From assembly GCF_030818905.1 (NCBI RefSeq), contig NZ_JAUTAZ010000001.1:2108001-2172000 (forward strand): 64,000 nucleotides of DNA, written 5' to 3'. Below the pieces are notes generated by a model. The model made no database searches and was not told the origin of the DNA. It worked only from the letters and a program-made list of their open reading frames with translations. A program made the translations under genes and the position numbers. Positions 46,921 through 54,119 of this stretch are shown here, one piece after another; within the stretch, counting starts at the first letter, position 1, and each line of letters starts with the position of its first letter. The DNA is from Microbacterium sp. SORGH_AS_0888 (GTDB taxonomy: Bacteria; Actinomycetota; Actinomycetes; Actinomycetales; Microbacteriaceae).

Positions 46921-47703
46921 ATGGCACGGTCATATCTGGACAGCACAGTGAAGCAGCTGTTCATTTCATGCGGACATCTGTGCCCGTTCCCCGGATGCAC
47001 CCTCGCCCTAGTCGACTACGGCAGCAATCCCCCCACAATCTTGGGAGAGATCGCACACATCGAGGCGTCGTCGAATGAGGGTCCCCGAGGGAACGCAAAC
47101 CTCACGGCGAAGGCCCGAGATGCGTACGACAACCTCATCGTGCTCTGCCCGACGCATCACACACTCGTCGATAAGGATCCGAGCCGCTTTTCTACCGAAG
47201 ACCTCCGAAGCTGGAAGGCCGATGCCGAGCGAGGAGTACGAGAGCGCCTCGCTATCGCAGTCGTTTCAGTCTCATTCGCGGAGATTGGACTCATCTGTAA
47301 CGCATACGCGGATGGCACGCTCGGAGCCGCCTCCACACCCATGGTCGCAATGGACCCGAGCAAGAAGATGGACCACAACAACCTGACGGATCGAGTGCGC
47401 CCGCACCTGACCACGGGCCTCGCCCAGGCCAGCATGGTCGCGGACTTTCTTCGACGGCAGGGTCAGCTTGTGCCTGCGTTTCCTGCGCGACTGCGCAGCG
47501 GGTTTCTTACCGAGTACGACCGACTTCGGTCCGACGGAGCGACGCCCGACGACGTATTCCTCGGCCTCATCACGTTCGGGACGACCTCGGCCGCAGCCCC
47601 TCAAGATTCGCTGGAGCGACGATTTCTGCTGCAAGTCGCTGCGGCCGCCGTTCTCGCCCACCTTTTCGAAGTCTGTGACATATTCGAGAGCCCGCCCACA
47701 TGA
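46921..47703 (+). CDS. ABC-3C system HNH-nuclease effector protein
   Basis: 260 aa from the ATG at 46921 (AGGGGGAG site). Residues 12-100 are an HNH domain: C21-x4-C26 (CPFPGC), H46 (GEIAHIEASSNEGPRG), N71 (YDNLIVLC), C76, H79/H80 (PTHH). The C-terminal 150 residues are helical and match the role of an ABC-3C C-terminal domain that docks on the partner ATPase. ATGA overlap with the middle component. In ABC-three-component systems the effector is thought to be released or activated by the ATPase upon sensing invading nucleic acid, then to cut DNA. Assignment rests on domain order and gene context. Confidence 0.8.
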   Translation: MARSYLDSTVKQLFISCGHLCPFPGCTLALVDYGSNPPTILGEIAHIEASSNEGPRGNANLTAKARDAYDNLIVLCPTHHTLVDKDPSRFSTEDLRSWKADAERGVRERLAIAVVSVSFAEIGLICNAYADGTLGAASTPMVAMDPSKKMDHNNLTDRVRPHLTTGLAQASMVADFLRRQGQLVPAFPARLRSGFLTEYDRLRSDGATPDDVFLGLITFGTTSAAAPQDSLERRFLLQVAAAAVLAHLFEVCDIFESPPT

Positions 47704-47936
47704 TCTTGCCCGACAAGTACACCCCAGCAGCAGACTCGCTTCTCGGCCAAGGGGCGCAGATGCTCGCAGACCGACCAGCCGACGAATCGACGGTTAGCGA
47801 AACGTGGGTGCGATTCAGCGCCCGGTACCCCGACGCCCCTTTTGATCGCTTCCTCGAGGCGATGAGCCTGCTCTTCATGCTCGGCGCGGTGCGTTTCGAG
47901 CTGGGAACACTTCGATGGAGCACGCATGAGGCTTGA
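47700..47936 (+). CDS. ABC-3C system middle component
   Basis: 78 aa, winged-helix-like (LLGQGAQMLADRPADESTVSETWVRFSARYPDAPFDRFLEAMSLLFMLGAVRFELGTLRW). It overlaps the effector by 4 nt and the ATPase by 11 nt. The small size, the SLLFMLGAV..E.G.L.W ending and the position between HNH effector and DUF2326-type ATPase are typical of middle components, which are thought to bridge the other two proteins. Confidence 0.72.
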   Translation: MILPDKYTPAADSLLGQGAQMLADRPADESTVSETWVRFSARYPDAPFDRFLEAMSLLFMLGAVRFELGTLRWSTHEA

Positions 47937-49713
47937 GGCGCTCTCTGCCAACTTCGACGGTTTCCACGACGTCCACTTCAACGACGCTGCCAGCTTCATC
48001 GTCGCGGAGCGGGAAAGGGAGTCAACGAAGACCGATTCCCGCAATGGACTCGGGAAATCGACGACGATATCGGTAATTGACTTCTGTCTTGGCGGACAGC
48101 TCTCGCGGCAGCTGCAGCCCACCGTAGGCAGGGGGTGGCGATTCTCGCTCGCACTAGAAACCCGAAACGGTGCTCGACTGGTAGTCACGCGATCGCCCGA
48201 CAACGCCTCGGAGATCGAGGTCACGGGGAACCGAACCCGCGCGGGTCTGCAGGACCCCAACGTCCCCGACGATCAGCCTCTTCGACTCGGAACCACAACT
48301 TGGAACCGGTGGCTACAATCACAGAGCTTTCCTGCAAGAGGCGTGGCGGCGGAGACGCCGACTTGGCGTAGCCTCATCCGCCACTTTGTCCGCTTCAAGA
48401 CAGACACATTCATAGACCCCTTCCGGACTGTCAAGAATCCTGGTGCCGAACAACTTCAGAAGGAGAACGCTTACCTCCTGGGGCTCGACTGGAGCATCCC
48501 GGCGGAGTGGGCCTCACTGCGAGCAGACGTTGCGAGACTCGACGCGTTGGATGTCGAGGACATCAGTCTCGACGACAAAATTGCGTCTGTAGAGTCTCGT
48601 CTCGCGAAGGCCAAGTCCCGCGCCGTCGCGCTCGAGCGAGAGCTCGGCGAGTTCTCCATCGTCCCGGAGTACAAGACCGTCGAACGTGAAGCGAATCGCA
48701 CCGCAACCAGTATCAAGAAGCTAACTAACGACATCATCTCAGGCGAGCAGCTGATCGCGCTTTACGAGAGCAAGCTGGATGTCGAAGCGACCACTGGCCA
48801 AAGCCGTATCGCCGAACTTTACAGTGAAGCAGGCGTGGTCCTCGCGGACTCTATTGTCCGATCGCTGGAAGAAGCACAGGCCTTCTACGTTCAGGTCTCG
48901 ACCAATCGAGCAAACTACCTTCACGATGAGATCTCTCGGCTCAGTGACGATCTCGAGGCAAAGCGCGCCACCCGCGCCGACCTGGACGCTCGGCAAAGCG
49001 AGGTCATGCAGATTCTCAACTCCGGCGGCGCTCTCGAGGATTTCGCGGAGCTACAAAAGCGACTTGCAGCAACTCAAACCGAGGTCTCGACGTACCAGCT
49101 GGAGTTAGAGGAGCTGGGACGCATAAGCGCGCGGCGGGTGAAGCTCAAGTCGGACGAGGCCACCCTTGCTGCCCGAACGCGTCGCGATCTCTCCGAGCGT
49201 TTCGAGCGACGATCAGACATTCTCAATCGTTTCGCCGAAATACTCGAGCTACTCTACGGCGACGATGCCGAACTCCAGATTTCCATCGGCCAGCGGCGGA
49301 CCGGTCTTCAGCTCAAGATGAAGCTGCCGAAGGGCGGATCTGACGGAGTCGACAAGATGGCGATCTTCGCATACAACATCGCCATCTCTGAGTCGTTCGC
49401 GAAGCAGAGCATCGGACCCGGCTTCCTCATTCACGACAGTTTGCTGTTCGCGGACGTCGATGAGAGACAAGTAGCGCAGGCATTGGAGATTGCGGTGGCA
49501 TCCGCCGAGTCTTTCGGCTACCAGTACATCGCGGCATTGAATAGCGACAAGATCCCTTGGGCGGACCTCGAGGCCGAAGAAACGGTGCGCGACAACACGG
49601 TGCTCATACTTAGTGACGCCACACCCGCTGGCAGCTTGTTCGGCGTTCGGATCACGAACGAGACCTCTGCGACTGTCGAAGCTCTCCTCGATGACGAGCT
49701 GGCGGAAGAGTAG
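47926..49713 (+). CDS. ABC-3C system SMC-like ATPase, DUF2326 type
   Basis: 595 aa. N-terminal RecN/SMC-like ATPase half with Walker A RNGLGKST (residues 39-46) followed by ISVIDFCLGG. A long coiled coil spans about 200-440 (SLDDKIASVESRLAKAKSRAVALERELGEF..., YLHDEISRLSDDLEAKRATRADLDARQSEV). The C-terminal DUF2326-like half has KMAIFAYNIAISESFAKQSIGPGFLIHDSLLFADVDERQVAQAL and YQYIAALNSDKIP. It would act as the DNA-binding sensor motor that controls the HNH effector. Base composition is more mixed than the host genes, fitting acquired cargo. Confidence 0.85.
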   Translation: MRLEALSANFDGFHDVHFNDAASFIVAERERESTKTDSRNGLGKSTTISVIDFCLGGQLSRQLQPTVGRGWRFSLALETRNGARLVVTRSPDNASEIEVTGNRTRAGLQDPNVPDDQPLRLGTTTWNRWLQSQSFPARGVAAETPTWRSLIRHFVRFKTDTFIDPFRTVKNPGAEQLQKENAYLLGLDWSIPAEWASLRADVARLDALDVEDISLDDKIASVESRLAKAKSRAVALERELGEFSIVPEYKTVEREANRTATSIKKLTNDIISGEQLIALYESKLDVEATTGQSRIAELYSEAGVVLADSIVRSLEEAQAFYVQVSTNRANYLHDEISRLSDDLEAKRATRADLDARQSEVMQILNSGGALEDFAELQKRLAATQTEVSTYQLELEELGRISARRVKLKSDEATLAARTRRDLSERFERRSDILNRFAEILELLYGDDAELQISIGQRRTGLQLKMKLPKGGSDGVDKMAIFAYNIAISESFAKQSIGPGFLIHDSLLFADVDERQVAQALEIAVASAESFGYQYIAALNSDKIPWADLEAEETVRDNTVLILSDATPAGSLFGVRITNETSATVEALLDDELAEE

Positions 49714-49784
49714 CGCTATGCAGGGGCGGCTGCCGGACCGGAAACGCGGTTGAATCGAGTCGAGATCGGCCGCGACGAGCGAAG

Positions 49785-49798
49785 ACGACTTCCGCGGA
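49785..49798 (+). repeat. Direct repeat flanking the HEPN gene, left copy
   Basis: ACGACTTCCGCGGA, repeated at 50771-50784. Both copies are preceded by ACGAGC (with a 4-nt insertion in this copy), so the shared tract is about 20 nt. The two copies bracket about 1 kb containing the hairpin and the HEPN gene. Confidence 0.5.
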
Positions 49799-49864
49799 GA
49801 TCTGGCCCGCGAGGCCCTCACTTCTGCTGATCCACCGAGATCAGGGCGAGCCGCCGTCGCGGAT

Positions 49865-49941
49865 CCCATGACTCGGGTAGGCTCCCGGTGACTCCGTCAC
49901 GCGAAGCGCCCGCAGGGCCGGGAGCCTACCCGAGTCATGGG
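49865..49941. repeat. 24-bp perfect inverted repeat between ABC-3C and HEPN genes
   Basis: Arms 49865-49888 and 49918-49941 (core ACTCGGGTAGGCTCCCGG) are exactly complementary; the 29-nt loop contains a small TGAC-TCC-GTCA hairpin. It lies in the 308-nt gap (49714-50021) between the ATPase stop and the HEPN start, which holds no other ORF that I can support. It could be a strong terminator, a structured RNA or a recombination site. Confidence 0.7.
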
Positions 49942-50021
49942 AAGACGAAACCCCGGCGATATGGCTAGAGCCAGTGATCGTTCCGGGGTCTTCGTAGAAG
50001 AGCTTACGTCATGGAGGCTGA

Positions 50022-50696
50022 ATGTCAACCGCATCCGGCCCCTTCGAGTTCGACGTGTACAACGAGCTGCTCCCTCTCGTCACGGCAGAACGCCTCGGTT
50101 CGTATCTGCGCGCGAGTGGTGGTGATGTCTCCGACGCGTTCGCTCTCTACGAGTGGAACATGCGCGCTGCCGCGAGCGTCATGGAGCTGACGTCAATGGT
50201 CGAGGTCCTTGCGCGCAACGCCCTTGATCGGGAACTCCGAGAATGGGCGCATCAGAGGCGCGGCGGCGCTTCATGGCTCGACGTCGCGCCCCTCGATCAG
50301 CAAGGATCGGCAGACCTCCACAAGGCGCGAGATCGAGCGACTCGGCGCGGTCGACGACCTGAGGTCCACGGTCGCGTTGTCGCTGAACTTCCCCTCGGAT
50401 TCTGGCGCTATCTCGTCGAATCTCGATACTTGACGGCTCTGTGGGTTCCCACCACACATCGCGCGTTCCCCGCGGGTGACCCCGACCTCCGCACCCGACA
50501 GCAGGACGTCGCGTTCCGGATGCAGCAGCTCAACTTCGTCCGAAACCGCGCGGCCCATCACGAACCGATCCACGAACGAGATCTAACCAGGGATCTACAG
50601 TTCGCTATGGATCTCGCTGCGTGGATCTCGCCAGCAGCAAAGAGCTGGGTAGCTGCAACTTCATCGTTGCCGTCGATCATCTCGAGCAAGCCGTAG
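50022..50696 (+). CDS. HEPN/Abi-like protein
   Basis: 224 aa, ATG preceded by GGAGG. It resembles Abi_2/AbiD-type abortive-infection proteins: YNELLPLVTAERLGSYLRASGGDVSDAFALYEWNMRAAASVMELTSMVEVLARNALDREL at the N-terminus, LPLGFWRYLVESRYLTALW in the middle, and the HEPN active-site motif R174-N-R-A-A-H179-H (VRNRAAHHEPIHERD), i.e. Rx4H. Such proteins are predicted metal-independent RNases that arrest growth on phage infection. No antitoxin ORF is adjacent. Confidence 0.78.
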   Translation: MSTASGPFEFDVYNELLPLVTAERLGSYLRASGGDVSDAFALYEWNMRAAASVMELTSMVEVLARNALDRELREWAHQRRGGASWLDVAPLDQQGSADLHKARDRATRRGRRPEVHGRVVAELPLGFWRYLVESRYLTALWVPTTHRAFPAGDPDLRTRQQDVAFRMQQLNFVRNRAAHHEPIHERDLTRDLQFAMDLAAWISPAAKSWVAATSSLPSIISSKP

Positions 50697-50770
50697 GGCG
50701 AACGATCCTGGGCCGGTCCCGGGCCGGGAACCCGACTGAAACCACCCACCACCAGCCGTCACCAACGAGC

Positions 50771-50784
50771 ACGACTTCCGCGGA
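50771..50784 (+). repeat. Direct repeat flanking the HEPN gene, right copy
   Basis: ACGACTTCCGCGGA, the partner of 49785-49798, about 50 bp inside the right end of the element. Confidence 0.5.
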
Positions 50785-50834
50785 ATCACGCGGCGAACGA
50801 GCACTCGTGAGCACCCACCGACCCCGCGAATACA

Positions 50835-50854
50835 ACTGAAAATCGTGAGGTCAC
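50835..50854 (+). repeat. attR core (20 bp)
   Basis: Identical to attL 38848-38867. The chromosomal flank resumes with CGCCGGGCGCGG, which does not continue as a tRNA T arm, so the empty site would not encode a complete tRNA either. Confidence 0.85.
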
Positions 50855-50868
50855 CGCCGGGCGCGGCA

Positions 50869-50874
50869 TAGGTT
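50869..50874 (+). promoter_or_regulatory. -10 hexamer of arr, leaderless type
   Basis: TAGGTT, 7 nt before the arr ATG and only 15 nt outside attR, so any -35 element lies within the element-derived or core sequence. Confidence 0.4.
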
Positions 50875-50881
50875 GGAGCGC

Positions 50882-51304
50882 ATGAGCGCCGCAGACGAGA
50901 CGGGACCGTTCTTTCATGGCACGACCGCCGAGGTGGGCGTCGGCGAGCTGTTCAGCGCGGGCTTCCGCTCGAACTATCGCCCCGACGTCGTGATGAACCA
51001 CATCTACTTCACCGCGCTCCGCGACGGCGCGGGCCTCGCGGCCGAGCTGGCGGCCGAGCTCTCCGGCGATGGCCGCAAGCCGCACGTGTACGAGGTGATG
51101 CCCACCGGCCCGTTCGAGGACGACCCCAACGTCACCGACAAGAAGTTCCCCGGCAACCCGACCCGCTCGTACCGCAGCAGGGAGCCGCTCCGCGTGGTCC
51201 GCGAGGTCACCGACTGGACGCGGCTCAGCCCCGAAGCGCTGCAGCTGTGGCGCGACCGGCTCACCTCCCGGTCGCCCGAGGAGCGCGGCGAGATCCTCAA
51301 CTGA
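50882..51304 (+). CDS. arr: Rifampin ADP-ribosyltransferase
   Basis: 140 aa, the size of mycobacterial Arr. Diagnostic blocks: FFHGTTAEVGVGELFSAGFRSNYRPDVVMNHIYFTAL, HVYEVMPTGPFEDDPNVTDKKFPGNPTRSYRSREPLRVV. It transfers ADP-ribose from NAD+ to the C23 hydroxyl of rifamycins and thereby inactivates them. Such genes are common as intrinsic chromosomal genes in environmental actinobacteria. It lies 27 bp beyond attR, outside the mobile element. Confidence 0.93.
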   Translation: MSAADETGPFFHGTTAEVGVGELFSAGFRSNYRPDVVMNHIYFTALRDGAGLAAELAAELSGDGRKPHVYEVMPTGPFEDDPNVTDKKFPGNPTRSYRSREPLRVVREVTDWTRLSPEALQLWRDRLTSRSPEERGEILN

Positions 51305-51380
51305 CCCGGCGCGGGAGCGGAAGCGGTCGGAGCGCAGGAACTGGAGCGAACAACGCCGACGCGCGCGCACGCGGCGGGCA

Positions 51381-51386
51381 TAGCCT
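51381..51386 (+). promoter_or_regulatory. -10 hexamer, leaderless type
   Basis: TAGCCT, 6 nt before the ATG at 51393. Confidence 0.4.
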
Positions 51387-51392
51387 GAACGC

Positions 51393-52154
51393 ATGAGCAT
51401 CCTCGAAGGAACCGTCGCACTCGTCACCGGAGCCTCGAGCGGCATCGGCCACGCCACCGCACGCACGCTCGCCGCCGACGGCGCCGCCGTCGCACTCGTC
51501 GCGCGCCGCGGCGATCGGCTCGCCGCCCTCGCGCAGCAGATCACGGATGCCGGCGGCAGAGCCCTCGCGGTCGAGGCCGACATCACCGACCGCTCGCAGG
51601 CCCGCGACGCCGTCGCCCGTACGGTGGCCGAGCTCGGCCGCCTCGACATCCTCGTCAACAACGCCGGCGTCATGCTGCTCGGCCCCATCGAGGACGCGCC
51701 GATCGACGAGTGGGACCGCATGATCGACCTGAACCTCACCGCCCTCCTGTCGATGACCGAGGCGGCGCTGCCGCACCTGCTCGCGGCGGCCGAGAGCGAG
51801 CCGCGCCGGGTCGCCGACCTCATCAACATCTCGTCCACCGCGGGCCGGCAGGTCAAACGCGGCTCCGGCGTCTACAACCTGACCAAGCACGGCGTCGGAG
51901 CGTTCAGCGAGTCGTTCCGCCAGGAGTTCAGCCGCCGCCACCTGCGCGTCGGTGTCGTCGAGCCGGGCGCCGTCGACACGGAGCTGCGAGACCACCTCCG
52001 ACCCGAGATCCGCGACCTCCAGGCCCAGCGCCTCTCGACGATGGAGCCGCTGCAGGCCGAGGACATCGCGGACGCCATCCGCTACATCGTCACGCGCCCG
52101 CGCCATCAGACCGTGAACGAGATCCTCCTGCGGCCCACCGAGCAGGACGACTGA
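51393..52154 (+). CDS. Short-chain dehydrogenase/reductase
   Basis: 253 aa classical SDR. NAD(P) motif TGASSGIG (residues 12-19), ARRGDRL suggesting NADP preference, structural NNAGVM, catalytic Ser in INISSTAG, Y161-x3-K165 (YNLTKHG), and the PG motif (VEPGAVDTELRDH). Substrate unknown; close in pattern to the YdfG/serine dehydrogenase group. Monocistronic by spacing. Confidence 0.9.
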   Translation: MSILEGTVALVTGASSGIGHATARTLAADGAAVALVARRGDRLAALAQQITDAGGRALAVEADITDRSQARDAVARTVAELGRLDILVNNAGVMLLGPIEDAPIDEWDRMIDLNLTALLSMTEAALPHLLAAAESEPRRVADLINISSTAGRQVKRGSGVYNLTKHGVGAFSESFRQEFSRRHLRVGVVEPGAVDTELRDHLRPEIRDLQAQRLSTMEPLQAEDIADAIRYIVTRPRHQTVNEILLRPTEQDD

Positions 52155-52316
52155 CGCAGCACGACCGACGCAGGACGACACGAGCAGCACGCGCGACATC
52201 GCGCCGGTTATACCAGACGCGGCATGCCGTGAAGGGGGAGTTCTCCTCGCGGCGGCGGCCGCCGATGATGTGAGCATGACGTCATCGGTGGCCGCGATCG
52301 CTCCTGAGCCGGGCGC

Positions 52317-53429
52317 ATGAGCATGCCCGGGCAGGATCAGCCGGACTCGGCTGCGACTCATCCGCATCCCACTGCGCCCTCCGACGATCGTGATCCGGAT
52401 CTGAGAAGCATCCGCCGCGCGCTGCCCTCCGACTGGGACGAACAGGTCGACCTGTTCGCGATCGTCAAGCTCGACAGCGGCGGAATCGTGCGCGGGTGGA
52501 ACCTCGGCGCGGAGCGCATCAAGGGGTACACCGAGGCGGAGATCCTCGGGTCCCACTTCTCGCGGTTCTACCGAGAGGAGGATCGGCGACGCGGCCTGCC
52601 CGACCAGCTGCTGGCCGCCGCCCAGCGCGACGGCCACGTGGAGGACACGGGCTGGCGCGTGCGTCGCGACGGCGGCGAGTTCTGGGCACGGGTGACGATC
52701 ACCGCGATCCGAAGCGAGAACGGTCAGGTGCTGGGCTTCGTCAAGCTCGTCCGCGATCTCACCGCGGAGCGACACGCCGAACAGGAGCGAGCGACCGTGC
52801 AACGCACCTTCGCGCACGATCTGCTCTCGCCCCTCACCGCGCTGCGCGGGTATCTCGACCTCCTCGCCGACGACCTGCCGCCGGGGCACCGCGTGCTGGA
52901 GCTGGCCGCGCAGGCGAGCGATCACCTGGTCGCCATGGCGCAGGCGCTGGCGAGGTCCACGGCCACCGCGTCGGAACGTGCGCACCGCCGGGCTCCGCTG
53001 GACCTGATCGCGCGCGGAGCGGCCGCGCTCGTCCTGCCCGGTGATGCCGCCGGCCGGCTGGTGTTCGGCACGATGAGGCCCGTCGTCATCGACGGCGATG
53101 TGCTCGCCCTGCGCCGGGCCATCGCCAATGTGCTCGAGAACGCCGCGAAGTACTCCGACGACACGATCGAGATCGAGGTCGGGGCGACGGATGCGGATGC
53201 CGTCGTCACGATCCGCGACCGGGGCCGCGGCATTCATCCCGACGACATCGCCGTCGTCGTCGAGGAAGGCGCACGCGGTCGCTTCGCCGATGACCGTGAC
53301 GGCGGCAGCGGCCTGGGACTGGCCAGCGTGAAACTCATCATGGATGAGCACGGCGGGAGCCTGCACATCGCAAGCACCGTGGGCGAAGGCACGACCGTGA
53401 CGCTGACGGTGCCGCGCGCCCACGACTGA
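52317..53429 (+). CDS. Soluble PAS-domain sensor histidine kinase
   Basis: 370 aa, no TM helix. A PAS/PAC domain at about 45-150 (FAIVKLDSGGIVRGWNLGAERIKGYTEAEILGSHFSRFY...VRRDGGEFWARVTITAIRSENGQVLGFVKLVRDLT) is followed by HisKA with phospho-acceptor His in FAHDLLSPLTALRGYLDLL. An HATPase domain follows (N box NVLENAAKYS, G1 DRGRGIH, G2 GGSGLGLASVKLI). The pattern resembles light/redox-sensing cytoplasmic kinases. No response regulator is adjacent, so it is an orphan kinase. The gap before it (52155-52316) has no recognisable feature. Confidence 0.88.
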   Translation: MSMPGQDQPDSAATHPHPTAPSDDRDPDLRSIRRALPSDWDEQVDLFAIVKLDSGGIVRGWNLGAERIKGYTEAEILGSHFSRFYREEDRRRGLPDQLLAAAQRDGHVEDTGWRVRRDGGEFWARVTITAIRSENGQVLGFVKLVRDLTAERHAEQERATVQRTFAHDLLSPLTALRGYLDLLADDLPPGHRVLELAAQASDHLVAMAQALARSTATASERAHRRAPLDLIARGAAALVLPGDAAGRLVFGTMRPVVIDGDVLALRRAIANVLENAAKYSDDTIEIEVGATDADAVVTIRDRGRGIHPDDIAVVVEEGARGRFADDRDGGSGLGLASVKLIMDEHGGSLHIASTVGEGTTVTLTVPRAHD

Positions 53430-53455
53430 CGCCGGCGCCCCGGGACGGACGCGCA

Positions 53456-53483
53456 CGAAACTGCACACCTATGTGCAGTTTCG
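53456..53483. promoter_or_regulatory. TetR operator, 12-4-12 inverted repeat
   Basis: CGAAACTGCACA-CCTA-TGTGCAGTTTCG, perfect over 12-bp arms, 4 nt upstream of the -10 hexamer TAGGAT (53487-53492), which is 6 nt before the TetR ATG. The site is ideally placed for autorepression of the three-gene operon. Confidence 0.75.
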
Positions 53484-53486
53484 GCG

Positions 53487-53492
53487 TAGGAT
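53487..53492 (+). promoter_or_regulatory. -10 hexamer, leaderless type, TetR operon
   Basis: TAGGAT, 6 nt before the ATG at 53499 and directly downstream of the operator. Confidence 0.45.
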
Positions 53493-53498
53493 CTCTCC

Positions 53499-54119
53499 AT
53501 GACCACTCTCGCGACCCGCCCGCGGCGGGATGCGGCCGCCAACCGCGAGGCCCTGCTCGAGGCCGCCCGTCGTGTCGTCGTGCGCGACCCGCACGCCTCC
53601 ATGGACACGATCGCCCGCGAGGCCGGGCTCTCCCGCCGCGCGATGTACGGCCACTTTCCCGACCGCGACACACTCATGCGCGAACTCATCCGCTCCGGCG
53701 TGGAGCGCTTCAACGTGCTCGCCGCGGAGGGCACGGACGACGACGTGAGCGCACCGCTCGCGATCGCACGACTCGCCGTCCGCCTCTGGGGCGAAGCGGC
53801 CCAGGTGCAGGTCAACGCCGCGCTCGCGCTCGACGACGCCCACGTGGCCGAGACCGCCGCGGCCCTGGCGCCGCTGCGCGCGCGCGTGCTGCAGATCGTC
53901 ACCGCCGGTCAACGCGATCAGACGCTGCGCACCGACATGAGCGCCGTCCAGCTCGCCCGGCTCATCGAGGAGACCGCCCGCACCGCCATCACACGGCTGG
54001 ATGCGTCCGCCCCGGGCTCCCGCCTCGCCGCCGTCAAGGCCGGCCTCAGCATCGCCGGGCTCTCCTGGCGCGAGTCCGTCGCCCTCATCGCCGCCCACCC
54101 CGAGCTCGAGGAGAGCTGA
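53499..54119 (+). CDS. TetR/AcrR-family repressor
   Basis: 206 aa. N-terminal TetR HTH (NREALLEAARRVVVRDPHASMDTIAREAGLSRRAMYGHFPDRDTLMRELIRSG), C-terminal helical ligand domain. Its stop overlaps the next start (TGATG), and a 12-bp-arm operator lies in front, so it very likely controls its own operon encoding the YhgE/Pip exporter. Confidence 0.9.
   Translation: MTTLATRPRRDAAANREALLEAARRVVVRDPHASMDTIAREAGLSRRAMYGHFPDRDTLMRELIRSGVERFNVLAAEGTDDDVSAPLAIARLAVRLWGEAAQVQVNAALALDDAHVAETAAALAPLRARVLQIVTAGQRDQTLRTDMSAVQLARLIEETARTAITRLDASAPGSRLAAVKAGLSIAGLSWRESVALIAAHPELEES

Larger units (their letters stand above)
38848..50854. mobile_element. 12.0-kb actinomycete integrative and conjugative element (AICE-like) carrying an ABC-3C/HEPN cargo
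   Basis: Bounded by an identical 20-bp sequence at 38848-38867 and 50835-50854 that includes a tRNA-Phe anticodon stem-loop. Between them lie int, xis, a RepSA-type initiator, an FtsK/TraSA-type ATPase and a GntR repressor, the minimal AICE backbone known from pSAM2-like elements, all in one minus-strand unit. The cargo at 46921-50696 is on the plus strand. Codon use is more relaxed than in the flanks, with more A/T at third positions in the cargo. No Nudix (pif) or pra genes are evident. Transfer competence is inferred from the backbone. Confidence 0.85.

Noticed and set aside
51297..53468. Long minus-strand frame opposite arr, the SDR and the histidine kinase
   Set aside because: It spans three well-supported plus-strand genes and has only Arg/Gly/Asp-rich antisense composition.
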